From NCBI GenBank assembly GCA_030681895.1, contig JAUXRI010000037.1, positions 1-64,000 on the forward strand: a stretch of DNA of 64,000 bases, read 5' to 3'. The DNA comes from Myxococcales bacterium (GTDB taxonomy: Bacteria > Myxococcota > Myxococcia > Myxococcales > Myxococcaceae). Numbering within the stretch: position 1 is the first letter of the stretch; each line of letters begins with the position of its first letter. The notes beneath the pieces are model-generated. The model made no database searches. It worked only from the letters and a program-made list of their open reading frames with translations, and was not told where the DNA came from. Made by a program: the position numbers and the translations under genes. Below, one piece after another: positions 17,110-25,470 of the stretch.

Positions 17110-17931
17110 ATGCGGTTCGACAGACACAGCCCCATCGGCGTCTTCGATTCAGGCGTCGGCGGCCTCACGGTGTTGAAGGCCCTCATCGAGCGGCTCCCGC
17201 TCGAGTCGACGGTCTACCTCGGTGACACGGCGCGCGTGCCGTACGGCACCAAGTCGGGCGAGGTGGTGACGAAGTACAGCCTCGCGAACGCCGACGTGCT
17301 GCTCGAGTACGGCGTGAAGCTGTTGGTGGTGGCGTGCAACACGGCCTCGGCCGTGGCCCTGCCAGCCTTGCGCGAGGCGCTGCCGATTCCCGTGGTGGGC
17401 GTGATCGCTCCGGGAGCGGCGCTCGCTGCGCACACCACGAAGACCGGGAAGATCGCCGTCATCGGCACCCCCGGCACGATCGCGTCAGGCGCGTACCAGG
17501 AGGCCCTCGCGTCGATTCGCACCGGCCTCGAGGTGCACACGCAGGCCTGCCCGCTCTTCGTGCCGCTCGCGGAAGAAGGGTGGACGGAAGGCCAGGTTCC
17601 CAGCCTCGTCGCCGAGCAGTACCTGACGCGTGGCTTGCTCGGGCCGGGGTTCGACACGCTGGTGCTCGGCTGTACGCACTACCCGTTGCTCTCCGACGTG
17701 ATTCAGCGCGTGGTGGGCCCGGGCGTGACGCTCGTCGACTCGGCGCGGGCGACGGCCGATCGGGTGGCCGAGGTGCTGAACGAGCGCGACCTGCTGAAGA
17801 AAGAGCGCCTCGCGACCGAGCGGCACTACCTCGTGACTGACACGCCCAACCGGTTCATCGAGGTCGGCGCGCGGTTCCTGGGGCACTCGATCTCCGGTGC
17901 CCGCCAGATCGATCTCAAGCTGAAGGGCTGA
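17110..17931 (+). CDS. murI: Glutamate racemase
   Basis: This 273-residue enzyme converts L- to D-glutamate for peptidoglycan. It has the two catalytic cysteines, Cys76 in ACNTAS and Cys188 in GCTHYP, together with FDSGVGGLTV at the N-terminus and GDTARVPYG. Length is normal for the family. The ATG at 17110 starts eight residues before the conserved core; the frame upstream to 17053 looks non-coding. It ends three bases from the convergent carF stop, with no hairpin between them. Confidence 0.95.
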   Translation: MRFDRHSPIGVFDSGVGGLTVLKALIERLPLESTVYLGDTARVPYGTKSGEVVTKYSLANADVLLEYGVKLLVVACNTASAVALPALREALPIPVVGVIAPGAALAAHTTKTGKIAVIGTPGTIASGAYQEALASIRTGLEVHTQACPLFVPLAEEGWTEGQVPSLVAEQYLTRGLLGPGFDTLVLGCTHYPLLSDVIQRVVGPGVTLVDSARATADRVAEVLNERDLLKKERLATERHYLVTDTPNRFIEVGARFLGHSISGARQIDLKLKG

Positions 17932-17934
17932 CCG

Positions 17935-18753
17935 TCAGCTGCGGGTCGGGTTGGGGTGCGGCTCCTGCTGCGTACCCGGCGCTGCCACGACCGGCGCGAT
18001 CTTGATCGCGGCGTCGAGCCCGATGTCATCGGCGCGGGGGATGAGCCCCGTCGTCATCGTCACCAGCTTCTCGAGGTTCCGGTAGAAGCCGAGCTTCGTC
18101 AGCGGCCAGTTCAGCCAGCCCGTCGTGATGTTGTAGTAGCGGTCGAACGGCGGCGTGTGGTGCACGCCGTGGTGCGCGACCGGCAGGATCAGGTGGCTGC
18201 GCTGCAGGAACTTCACGACCGGCGACAGCGTGTTCTCGTCTTCGTGCGACCACTTGTGGAACTGGTTGGTCATCATGACCCAGAAGATCATCGACCCCAG
18301 CGACACCATCATGAACAGGAGGAACGACTCGTAGCCCTCGATCTGGAGCGGCATGAAGATGCAGATGCAGCCGACCCACAACGAGATGAGGCAGTTGTTG
18401 CCGTTGGTCTCGATGAAGTCGTGGCGGGTGATGGCTTTGGGGTCGACGTGGTGCTCGCGGAACGGCCGAATCAGCGCGGGCCCGATGATCTTCATCGTGG
18501 TCGAGCCCCACGTGTCGGCGAGCCAGTGCACGAAGCCCGAGATGAAGTCGGCCATGATGTAGCCGGTCATCACGGCCGAGGCGACGAGGAAGCCGCGCCC
18601 CTCTCCGAACTGGTACGTGCGCCGCACGATCAGCGCGATCTCGATCGCGAAGGCGACGATCCCGAAGATCTCCACGTAGCGGTACCAGGAGTGGTACCCC
18701 GCAGCGAGGGCCTTCGCGTCCTGCATCTCGAGCTTCAGGTTGTCTTTTCGCAT
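17935..18753 (-). CDS. carF: CarF/TMEM189-family plasmanylethanolamine desaturase
   Basis: This 272-residue membrane protein matches the Kua/TMEM189/CarF family, which introduces the vinyl-ether double bond that turns plasmanyl- into plasmenyl-ethanolamine (plasmalogen). The conserved His-rich blocks are all present: FISGFVHWLADTWGS (H76), FREHHVDPKAITRHDF (H101, H102, H111), NQFHKWSH (H166, H170) and HHGVHHTPP (H194, H195, H198, H199), with N-terminal and central transmembrane helices. In Myxococcus xanthus CarF is needed for the singlet-oxygen/light response leading to carotenoids. I chose ATG 18753, preceded by GGTGAG; a GTG at 18765 is possible. Gene order suggests co-transcription with the two upstream minus-strand genes or a promoter in the 91-base gap. 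Confidence 0.9.
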   Translation of the reverse strand: MRKDNLKLEMQDAKALAAGYHSWYRYVEIFGIVAFAIEIALIVRRTYQFGEGRGFLVASAVMTGYIMADFISGFVHWLADTWGSTTMKIIGPALIRPFREHHVDPKAITRHDFIETNGNNCLISLWVGCICIFMPLQIEGYESFLLFMMVSLGSMIFWVMMTNQFHKWSHEDENTLSPVVKFLQRSHLILPVAHHGVHHTPPFDRYYNITTGWLNWPLTKLGFYRNLEKLVTMTTGLIPRADDIGLDAAIKIAPVVAAPGTQQEPHPNPTRS

Positions 18754-18844
18754 CGGAACTCTCACCCCCGGCGCACTCGAACTGTACGTCTGCCAGTCTG
18801 AACCGGTTTTGTCACCTGGGTGTCATCCCGGGGGGATACGAGCG

Positions 18845-19666
18845 TCAGGCAGGCGTTCCACCGCCAGCGGGATCTTCCATTCGCTGCTTCAAGAGCTCGA
18901 GGCCTTTGGCGCAGTAGAGGCCGTCTTCGACCCGCTCATCGAACGAGTACTTGATGCTGCACATCTGCTTCGGGCCGTCCGGCGTGACGATCGTCTGGGT
19001 GCGGCCCAGGGCGGCGAAGAAGGGGCAATTCCCGTACTCATAGAGGTGGTGGTACGCCGAATCGAGCTTCACGCTGCCGAGGTTGGCCACGAACATGCTG
19101 CAGTACAGCGGGTCGGGGTCGATGAAGCTGCGCGGCAGCAGGTTCCACGCGTCGAGCCAGCGCACCAGCCCGACGCCGATGCGCAGGATTGGAGCGGGGA
19201 TGCGCAGGAAGATGTTGAGCTCCTTGTCGACGTGGTTCTTCTTGTCGCTGCGGCCCTCCTTCACGTCGGCGTAGACGAAGTCGACGAGCTGCGCGAACGA
19301 GTGACTCGGGTCGAACTTGCGTTTGAGCACGACGAGCGGCGCGCCGTCTTCCAGCCGCTTCTTGGCCGCGTAGCTCAGGTGGATGCCGTGGCGCTGCCAG
19401 ATGCGGCTGCCGATCACGAAGCGGTTGAGGCGTGGCCGCTGGTCGATGCTGTACGTCGCGGCCCAGAGGAAGACGTGGAAGGTGGTGGCTTTGCGCTCGG
19501 GGTTCGCCGCGTTCCACGTCTCGAGAAACGCGAGCGTCTTCGTCAGGTCGATCCACTGCTCGAAGTAGACCGCCGACTCCGAGCGGGTCGGCATGATGAA
19601 CGGCATGATCGCCCGCGTCGGCGCGATGTCGGTGCACTTCGTTCCATCGTGTCGAGTGAAGAGCAC
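18845..19666 (-). CDS. E2-like (CAT-fold) acyltransferase homologue lacking the catalytic His
   Basis: This 273-residue protein looks like a stand-alone catalytic domain of 2-oxoacid dehydrogenase E2/chloramphenicol acetyltransferase: VDLT-like IDLTKTLAFLETWN, PRLNRFVIGSRIW, and the C-terminal motif YSFDERVEDG. In active E2 enzymes that motif is DHRxxDG; here Glu244 replaces the catalytic His while Asp248-Gly249 remain. It has no lipoyl or E3-binding domain. It is either inactive as an acyltransferase or uses another mechanism. GTG 19666 is preceded by AAAGGG. It lies nine bases after a secreted-protein gene and upstream of carF, so a lipid-related role is possible but inferred only from position. 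Confidence 0.72.
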   Translation of the reverse strand: MLFTRHDGTKCTDIAPTRAIMPFIMPTRSESAVYFEQWIDLTKTLAFLETWNAANPERKATTFHVFLWAATYSIDQRPRLNRFVIGSRIWQRHGIHLSYAAKKRLEDGAPLVVLKRKFDPSHSFAQLVDFVYADVKEGRSDKKNHVDKELNIFLRIPAPILRIGVGLVRWLDAWNLLPRSFIDPDPLYCSMFVANLGSVKLDSAYHHLYEYGNCPFFAALGRTQTIVTPDGPKQMCSIKYSFDERVEDGLYCAKGLELLKQRMEDPAGGGTPA

Positions 19667-19674
19667 AGGCCCTT

Positions 19675-20352
19675 TCAGAGCTTCTCGTAGTCGGTCTTCT
19701 TCTTCTTCTTCACGGGGTTCGACAGCTTGCCGTCCTTGAAGAGCTCGACGCGGTTGCCGCCGCCAGCCAGCAGCCCCTGCACGTTGCCGACGAGGGCCTT
19801 CGACTCCGGCGGGTGGTAGATGACGCGGGCTTTGGTGGCGGTCGGCAGGTCACCGATGTTGGCGTCGATGAGCAGGTAGACGCTGGTGCCCTGGGCGAGC
19901 ACGCGATCGGAGTCCTGAATCGGGTCGAGCTCTGCCAGCTGCCGGCCCTGCTCGACCTCCGTCGAGTCCTCGGCGTACTGCCGCACGAGCACCTTCAAGA
20001 CGGAGCGGCTCGACGACTCTTTGTAGACCTTGGTTCCCTGAACGGTGATCGACAGGTCAGCGCCGCTCTCGAGGGCCTTCGGGTCCTTCAGCTTGAGGCC
20101 GGTCGTCTTGTTGTTGTCGGTGTCGAGGAAGATGGTCGCGTTCGCACAGCGCGTGGAGCAGCCGTCGCCCCACGGCTCCTTGTTGAACTCGATCTTGAAC
20201 GCGTAGTCGCTGCCTTGAGGCCCGACGACGATCTCGGTGATCAACGGCCGGTCTTCTTCGGTTGCAGGCGGAGCCTTGAAGGTGATGGCAGGCTTCTGCG
20301 CGAACGACGCAGTGGCACACAACGCAATGACGACGAAGACTGAGCGAGACAT
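19675..20352 (-). CDS. Secreted protein of unknown function
   Basis: This 225-residue protein has a clear signal peptide (SVFVVIALCATASFAQ), so ATG 20352 is well supported. The mature part contains FLDTDNNKTTG, a calcium-loop-like acidic segment, a two-cysteine element (GDGCSTRCAN), and a Lys-rich C-terminus (PVKKKKKTDYEKL). I recognise no family. It heads the minus-strand series followed by the E2-like protein and carF. Its start codon shares two bases with an ATG on the other strand (CATG, 20350-20353). Confidence 0.75.
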   Translation of the reverse strand: MSRSVFVVIALCATASFAQKPAITFKAPPATEEDRPLITEIVVGPQGSDYAFKIEFNKEPWGDGCSTRCANATIFLDTDNNKTTGLKLKDPKALESGADLSITVQGTKVYKESSSRSVLKVLVRQYAEDSTEVEQGRQLAELDPIQDSDRVLAQGTSVYLLIDANIGDLPTATKARVIYHPPESKALVGNVQGLLAGGGNRVELFKDGKLSNPVKKKKKTDYEKL

Positions 20353-20380
20353 GGAACGAACGAAAGCAGAAGGGCTCCAC

Positions 20381-21022
20381 GTGCGCCAGTTGGGGCTTGG
20401 GCCGATGAAGAACTTCGTCTACCTGCTCGGCGCCAGTGGGGCGAAGGAGGTGGCGGTCGTCGACCCCGCCTGGGACGTGCCGGCCATCCTCGAGGCGGTG
20501 GCGAAGGACGAGAAGCGGCTGTCGGCGGTGTTCCTGACCCACCACCACTTCGACCATCTCAACGGCGTGCCCGAGCTGCTGAACACCTGCGACGTGCCGG
20601 TGTACGTGCAGGCGTCCGAGGTCGAGTTCGCCGAGGCGGTGCAGAAGCTCGGGAGCGCGGTGCGCCGTGTCGTGCCTGGAGAAGTCATCTCGGTGGGCCC
20701 GCTCGAGGTGACGTGCGTGCACACGCCCGGGCACACGCCGGGTTCCCAGTGTCTGTGGTGTCGCGGCGCGCTCGTCTCTGGAGACACGGTGTTCGTCAAC
20801 GCCTGCGGGCGCTGTGATCTGTCGGGAGGCGACGCGAGCCAGATGTTCGACTCGTTGCAGCGGGTGTTGGGAGCGCTGCCCGCCGAGACGTTGCTCTACC
20901 CGGGGCACGACTACGGCGACGTGCCGGTCTCGTCGCTGTCGCGCGAGCGCGCGCAGAACCCGTACTTTCAGCTGGGCCAGCTCGAGGCCTTCGTCGCGCA
21001 CCGCAATCGGCCGCGCAGCTGA
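20381..21022 (+). CDS. Metallo-beta-lactamase-fold hydrolase (glyoxalase II-like)
   Basis: The protein has 213 residues with all zinc ligands of the class: H54-H-H56-F-D58-H59 (THHHFDH), HTPGHTPGS, SGDTVF and a final GHDYG. It is most like short hydroxyacylglutathione-hydrolase-type or persulfide-dioxygenase-type enzymes; the substrate is undetermined. I prefer GTG 20381, which has AAGGG six bases upstream and begins at the family start VRQLGLGPMKNFVYL. An ATG at 20351 would add ten non-homologous residues and overlap the opposite gene's start codon. Confidence 0.85.
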   Translation: MRQLGLGPMKNFVYLLGASGAKEVAVVDPAWDVPAILEAVAKDEKRLSAVFLTHHHFDHLNGVPELLNTCDVPVYVQASEVEFAEAVQKLGSAVRRVVPGEVISVGPLEVTCVHTPGHTPGSQCLWCRGALVSGDTVFVNACGRCDLSGGDASQMFDSLQRVLGALPAETLLYPGHDYGDVPVSSLSRERAQNPYFQLGQLEAFVAHRNRPRS

Positions 21023-21063
21023 ACCCGGAACACGGCGCCGCCGGGGTGTGTTGAAGTTCCGGC

Positions 21064-21792
21064 ATGGTCCGCAGCGAGCTCCACGTCGGTCGCCTCGTCA
21101 CGTTGATCGCGATCGTCGTGGGCTCGGTGGTGCTGTGGGACACGCCGGTGCTCACGCCGTTCAAGCTGCTCGCGGTGATGGGGCACGAGACGGGCCATGC
21201 GCTCGCCGCGAAGCTCGTCGGCGGCGACGTGAACCAGGTGACGGTGCGCCTCAACCAGTCGGGCGAGTGTCTCTCGGCGATTCCCGATGGGTTCTTCGCG
21301 CGCGTGCTCGTCTACTCGGGCGGCTACGTCGGCAGCGCCGTCATCGCGGTGCTGCTCCTGGTGCTCACGTTCCGCTTCAACGCGCGGCGGGCGATGCTCG
21401 GCGCGGCAGCGGTGTGGCTCACCGTGATGGCGGTCTTCTATGGGCGCGACCTCTTCACCCTGGGCTTCTGTCTCGGCATGGCGGTGCTCTTCGCCGCGGG
21501 GGCGAAGTGGTTGCCCGTCGAGCTGGTCGGCGCCTTCAACCTCTTCATCGCGACCTTCACCGCGCTCTACGCCGCGATGGATCTCAAGGACGATCTCTGG
21601 ACGAGTCAGGTGCGGGCGATGAGCGACGCGCAGCTGCTCGCGAACGTCACCATCGTGCCGGCGATCGTCTGGGCGTTCCTGTGGACGATGGTGAGCGTGG
21701 CGATTCTGGTGATGGGCGGCTGGTTCGCGCTCAAGGACCGGAAGGTTCCGCTGGCGCAGCCAGGGTCGAAGCCGATGCCACTGCAGGCGTGA
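21064..21792 (+). CDS. Membrane M50B-like metalloprotease-family protein
   Basis: This 242-residue protein has about seven hydrophobic segments and a zinc-protease-like HExxH motif, H41-E-T-G-H45 in MGHETGHALAAK, set at the end of a membrane helix as in site-2-like proteases. RLNQSGECLSAIP and GGYVGSAVIAVLL follow, the order expected for the peptidase M50B-like group. The second metal ligand Asp is not obvious, although GRDLF near residue 125 could supply it. Function is unknown. It starts 41 bases after the hydrolase gene, and its 3' end overlaps the convergent DUF4328-like gene by 62 bases. Confidence 0.78.
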   Translation: MVRSELHVGRLVTLIAIVVGSVVLWDTPVLTPFKLLAVMGHETGHALAAKLVGGDVNQVTVRLNQSGECLSAIPDGFFARVLVYSGGYVGSAVIAVLLLVLTFRFNARRAMLGAAAVWLTVMAVFYGRDLFTLGFCLGMAVLFAAGAKWLPVELVGAFNLFIATFTALYAAMDLKDDLWTSQVRAMSDAQLLANVTIVPAIVWAFLWTMVSVAILVMGGWFALKDRKVPLAQPGSKPMPLQA

Positions 21793-22474
21793 GCTCGGTC
21801 GAGCCCGTCAGCTCGTTCACCACCTGGCCGCACGCCCACGCCGCAGCGAGGAACAACAGCGAGCCGATGAGGCCGACGACGTCTCCCGCGACGCCCGCTT
21901 TGCCTTCCATGCGGGAGCCGACGTTGGTGACGATGTTCGCGACGATCCACAGCGCCTGCCAGGCGCCGACCGCCTTCACGCCAGCCTCGGTCGAGGCGAT
22001 CTGTTTCGCGGTCGCGTAGGGCCGCACGAGGTTGAGGAAGGGAATGAAGAACGAGCCCACGGCGCCCGCGGGCGTCACGTCGAGCGGCGTTCCACGGGCC
22101 TTCGCGTGGCGCACGAGCAGATGAAACCAACGGCAGAACAGCACCACCGCGACGATGAAGACGAGCAGGTAGAGCAGCCCGAAGCAGCCGAGTGCGAGCA
22201 CCCGCGGCGTCGCCGTCTCGTCGTCGGCCGCCAGCCCGAAGCTCAGCAGGCTGACGCCGAGGCCCAGCGCAGACGTTCCCCACACGAACGGCATCGCGAG
22301 CCGTCCACGAGCCGCGAGTGAGGGCAGACCACTCGCTTCACGGGCGCGACACGCCGCACAGAGCCGAAGCATGCCGACCAGCGACAGGCACTGCGCGCAG
22401 CCGAAGATGCCGCAGCGCTCGCAGACCCCGATCGCCGCAAGCTCCGTGTGATTCGCACACCGTGACTCAGACAT
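21731..22474 (-). CDS. DUF4328-like membrane protein with N-terminal zinc-finger motif
   Basis: This 247-residue protein begins with a B-box-like cysteine/histidine cluster (CANHTELAAIGVCERCG, then CAQCLSL and CAACRARE), suggesting zinc binding. It is followed by about five transmembrane helices including RWFHLLVRHAKARGTPL and FFIPFLNLVRPY, the pattern of DUF4328. A Pro/Ala/Ser tail follows. Function unknown. The last 62 bases overlap the 3' end of the membrane protease-like gene on the plus strand, so the C-terminal tail is encoded antisense to it. Confidence 0.8.
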   Translation of the reverse strand: MSESRCANHTELAAIGVCERCGIFGCAQCLSLVGMLRLCAACRAREASGLPSLAARGRLAMPFVWGTSALGLGVSLLSFGLAADDETATPRVLALGCFGLLYLLVFIVAVVLFCRWFHLLVRHAKARGTPLDVTPAGAVGSFFIPFLNLVRPYATAKQIASTEAGVKAVGAWQALWIVANIVTNVGSRMEGKAGVAGDVVGLIGSLLFLAAAWACGQVVNELTGSTELTPAVASASTLAAPAEPSGP

Positions 22475-22611
22475 GGGTCATCTCCGACGCGAGTGAATCA
22501 CAGCCTGAGCAACGCTCGCAGTCTCTCGCGCTGGCTGGAGAACTGTTCGAGGCATGCCGCCTGAGACATACTCACTGCCCTCGTGCGCCGCGCCGCCCGG
22601 AGAAACTTCCA

Positions 22612-24270
22612 ATGCGAACCTCGCTGGTATTCGTGGTGGCCTGTGTCCTCGTGTCGACGGCGCTGCACTGCGCCCCGCCGCCAGTCGGGACCCTCGAGTT
22701 GACGTCTCGAAAGCCGAAGGTCGTCGATGATGGCGAGACGATCGAGCTCGCCGTCAGAGCCGCGGCGTCAGATGGCAAGATCGGCACCGGCACCGTCTCG
22801 CTCACCTCGAAGGCGGGTGTGTTGGGGACCTCGACCATCACCCTCGACGAGTTCGGCACCGGCCGAACGACGTTCTCCTGTGCGATCCTCGACGACCCGG
22901 CCTGCGTTGGTCCGATCAGCATCGAGGCCAGCTGGAAGGGCGCGACCGCCGAGCTGACGGTCAGGGTCGTGGAGCGCTGCCCCGGCGGCAAGCTCTGCGA
23001 CGGGGTCTGCGCCAGGATCTCGAGTGATTGGTTCAACTGCGGGGCGTGTGGCGTTCAGTGCGGCAAGACCCAGGCGTGCCTCAGCGGGAGCTGTCAGCCC
23101 TGCCCGAGCGGCGACTGCGACAGCGACGGGTGGACGCCCGCTGAAGGCGACTGCTGCGATCAGTTCGACGAGTGCAGCAAGCCCGCCTCGGTCAACGCCG
23201 GCGCCATCGAGGAGCAGGGCAACCGGCTGGACGACAACTGCAATGGGTTGTTGGACGCCGCGGACCCCAGCGATGGCCTGGCGTGTGACGACGGCCTCGC
23301 GTCGCGAACGAACATCGCCCTCGAGTACGCCAGGGCGATCGGCCTGTGCAGCACGACGACCGAGAGCGCGAGGACGTGGGGCGTCATCTCCGCGGAGCTG
23401 CTCCTCGCCAACGGAGAGCCCCTTCCCCTCATGTCGGGCGCCACCTCGATCAGGCCAGTCTTCGGCACCATTCGGCCACCAGAAGGGAACCGGCTCGTCG
23501 TGATGTCGACTGGAGGCGCTTCAGATGCCGTGCAGGTCAACCCGACGAACAGCGAAGGTGGGAGCCGCCCCTCGGTCAGCTTTGTCGACTGCGCCGATGG
23601 TGGGCGCTCCACCTGTCTCGACGACTGGTTCTACGCGTCCAATCCGCCGCTGAAGGAGCCAGGAAAGCTGCCCACCGCACCGAACTGTGGCTCGGCTGCC
23701 TCGCAGGACTCTGCGCAGGACTCGGTGATGTTGCGGCTTCGCATTCGCGCTCCAACGAACACCAGCTCGTTCAAGATCAAGACGCGGTTCTTCTCAGACG
23801 AGTACCCCAGGTTCGTCTGCAGCCCGTTCAACGATCAGATGGTGTTGTTGATCGACACCCCCGGCGCGGTCGTCGGCAACCCGAGCGACAAGAACCTGAT
23901 GACCTACTCGGACCCCGCTGCCGATGGCGGTGGGAGCTGGCCGGTGGGCATCAACCTCGCGGCGGGCACTCCGCTGTTCCAGACGTGCTCTCAAGCACCC
24001 GCGTGCACGATGCCGCCCATCAACTCTGGCTCGTGTGGTCAGGGGACTGCCGAGCTTGCCCTGACGCAGTTCGCGCCGACGTCCGACGGTGGGTGCTCGA
24101 ACGGAGGCACGCGGTGGATGACGACCCGCGGCAACGTGAAGCCCGGTGCGATTTTCGAGCTCCGTGCGGCAGTCTGGGACGTGGGTGACTCGGCGTTCGA
24201 CAGCCTCGTCCTGATCGACGACTTCAAGTGGAGCGTCGACGCGGGCGTCTCAGGCACTGGCGACGAGTAG
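22612..24270 (+). CDS. Choice-of-anchor-L / MopE-like surface protein
   Basis: This 552-residue exported protein has an N-terminal leader ending near a cysteine (STALHC), an Ig-like domain (about 25-120), a Cys-rich segment (NCGACGVQCGKTQACLSGSC), and a MopE-like acidic metal-binding motif (DCDSDGWTPAEGDCC and NRLDDNCNGLLDAADP). The C-terminal half has the choice-of-anchor-L core FKIKTRFFSDEYPRFVC followed by FNDQMVLLID. Such proteins are abundant on myxobacterial surfaces, with unknown ligands. The ATG at 22612 follows GGAGAAAC; the open frame upstream to 22318 is a shadow of the opposite gene. Confidence 0.82.
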   Translation: MRTSLVFVVACVLVSTALHCAPPPVGTLELTSRKPKVVDDGETIELAVRAAASDGKIGTGTVSLTSKAGVLGTSTITLDEFGTGRTTFSCAILDDPACVGPISIEASWKGATAELTVRVVERCPGGKLCDGVCARISSDWFNCGACGVQCGKTQACLSGSCQPCPSGDCDSDGWTPAEGDCCDQFDECSKPASVNAGAIEEQGNRLDDNCNGLLDAADPSDGLACDDGLASRTNIALEYARAIGLCSTTTESARTWGVISAELLLANGEPLPLMSGATSIRPVFGTIRPPEGNRLVVMSTGGASDAVQVNPTNSEGGSRPSVSFVDCADGGRSTCLDDWFYASNPPLKEPGKLPTAPNCGSAASQDSAQDSVMLRLRIRAPTNTSSFKIKTRFFSDEYPRFVCSPFNDQMVLLIDTPGAVVGNPSDKNLMTYSDPAADGGGSWPVGINLAAGTPLFQTCSQAPACTMPPINSGSCGQGTAELALTQFAPTSDGGCSNGGTRWMTTRGNVKPGAIFELRAAVWDVGDSAFDSLVLIDDFKWSVDAGVSGTGDE

Positions 24271-24293
24271 GTCGCGTCGGTGCTTTCGAAGCG

Positions 24294-25346
24294 TCAGAGG
24301 CCGGGCACGCCGACCGTGCCGCAGAACACCGTCTTGTCGAGCTGCCGGGCGAAGTTGGGCAGCCGCTGGGGCAGGGTGCGGAGCGCCGGGTAGTCGGTCA
24401 GCAGCTCGTTGAGATCCTTGTGCTTGAGCACCGACAGGGTCGCGAACTCGGGCGCGTAGATGCGCAGCTTCGACGGCGTGCCCGACATCGCGGCCGTCAC
24501 CATCACGAACTGCCCCGGCGTCACCTCGTACTTGCGGGGCATCTCACCCGGTCGGGCGCGTTCTTCAAGCACCAGCGAACCGTGGGTGACGACGGCGACG
24601 AGGTTGGTCACCTCGCCGGGCATCATCAGCTGCTCGTTGGTCTCGACGTTGCGATTGGCGAAGCGGCCGATGAGACGGGCTCTGGCGATCGAGTCGATGT
24701 CATTGAACAGCTTGCTCGACATGAAGCTCTCGAGCAGCCGCTCGCGGTGCATCTGCAGCACTCGCGTGTGGAGCCCGTCGTCTTCGTCCAGCAGCTGCTG
24801 CAGGCGGCTGCCTGAGACTTCGATGACGACGCAGTCGCCGATGGCCCGGCCCGACGCCGCGCGCAGCTGCGCAGAGAACAGCCCGAACAACCCGAGCGAC
24901 TCGCCGCGGTTCGCGTGGCGAAGCGCCACCTCACGGCCGTCCTTCTGACGCAGCAATTCCACGGTGCCCTCGACGACCACGTAGAAGCTGGTCGCCGCGT
25001 CGCCTTCGAGGAAGAGGAACTCGCCGTCGGGAATCTCGAGCTGCTTCGCCCCGAGGATCAGCTGCTCCATCGAGCGCGTCGGGAGGTCCTTGAACATGCG
25101 GACCTGCGACAGCGCGAAGAGGGCAATCTCGGGGTCCGCTTCGACTTCGGTGAAGATCGGCAGGTCGTCAGGCATCGCGAGCGGTGAGGTGCTCGGCTCC
25201 TGATCAGGCAGGACGCGCGTCTCGCGCTCCATTTCCTGCATCACATCGAACGGAATCAGCGAGGGCTTCAACACCGGAGGCTGCACTGGCACCGCCACAC
25301 GCGAGCGAACTTCACGAGAGGCGAGCGGAGGCAGGTGGTCGGGCAT
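24294..25346 (-). CDS. Protein with two cyclic-nucleotide-binding-like domains
   Basis: This 350-residue protein has an N-terminal unstructured Pro-rich segment (1-70) and two CRP-type beta-roll domains. The first (about 85-200) has LEIPDGEFLFLEGDAATSFYVVVEGTVELL and GESLGLFGLF. The second (about 215-330) has ETNEQLMMPGEVTNLVAVVTHGSLVLEERA and PGQFVMVTAA. The canonical cAMP phosphate cassette (GE-x6-RxA) is not evident in either, so ligand binding is doubtful. There is no DNA-binding HTH. It probably senses a ligand or acts as a scaffold. ATG 25346 is used; the frame beyond it is a shadow of mobA. Confidence 0.78.
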   Translation of the reverse strand: MPDHLPPLASREVRSRVAVPVQPPVLKPSLIPFDVMQEMERETRVLPDQEPSTSPLAMPDDLPIFTEVEADPEIALFALSQVRMFKDLPTRSMEQLILGAKQLEIPDGEFLFLEGDAATSFYVVVEGTVELLRQKDGREVALRHANRGESLGLFGLFSAQLRAASGRAIGDCVVIEVSGSRLQQLLDEDDGLHTRVLQMHRERLLESFMSSKLFNDIDSIARARLIGRFANRNVETNEQLMMPGEVTNLVAVVTHGSLVLEERARPGEMPRKYEVTPGQFVMVTAAMSGTPSKLRIYAPEFATLSVLKHKDLNELLTDYPALRTLPQRLPNFARQLDKTVFCGTVGVPGL

Positions 25347-25470
25347 GGAGTCGGGTTTCCCGGGATGAGGTGTGAACGAAGGTGGGCAGAGGTGTACGGA
25401 AGTCATGGACTTCCCGTCAAGGTGCAGGCCGGCGATTTCTGATTTCGATGGGTTGCGGGAGACTTGGGGC

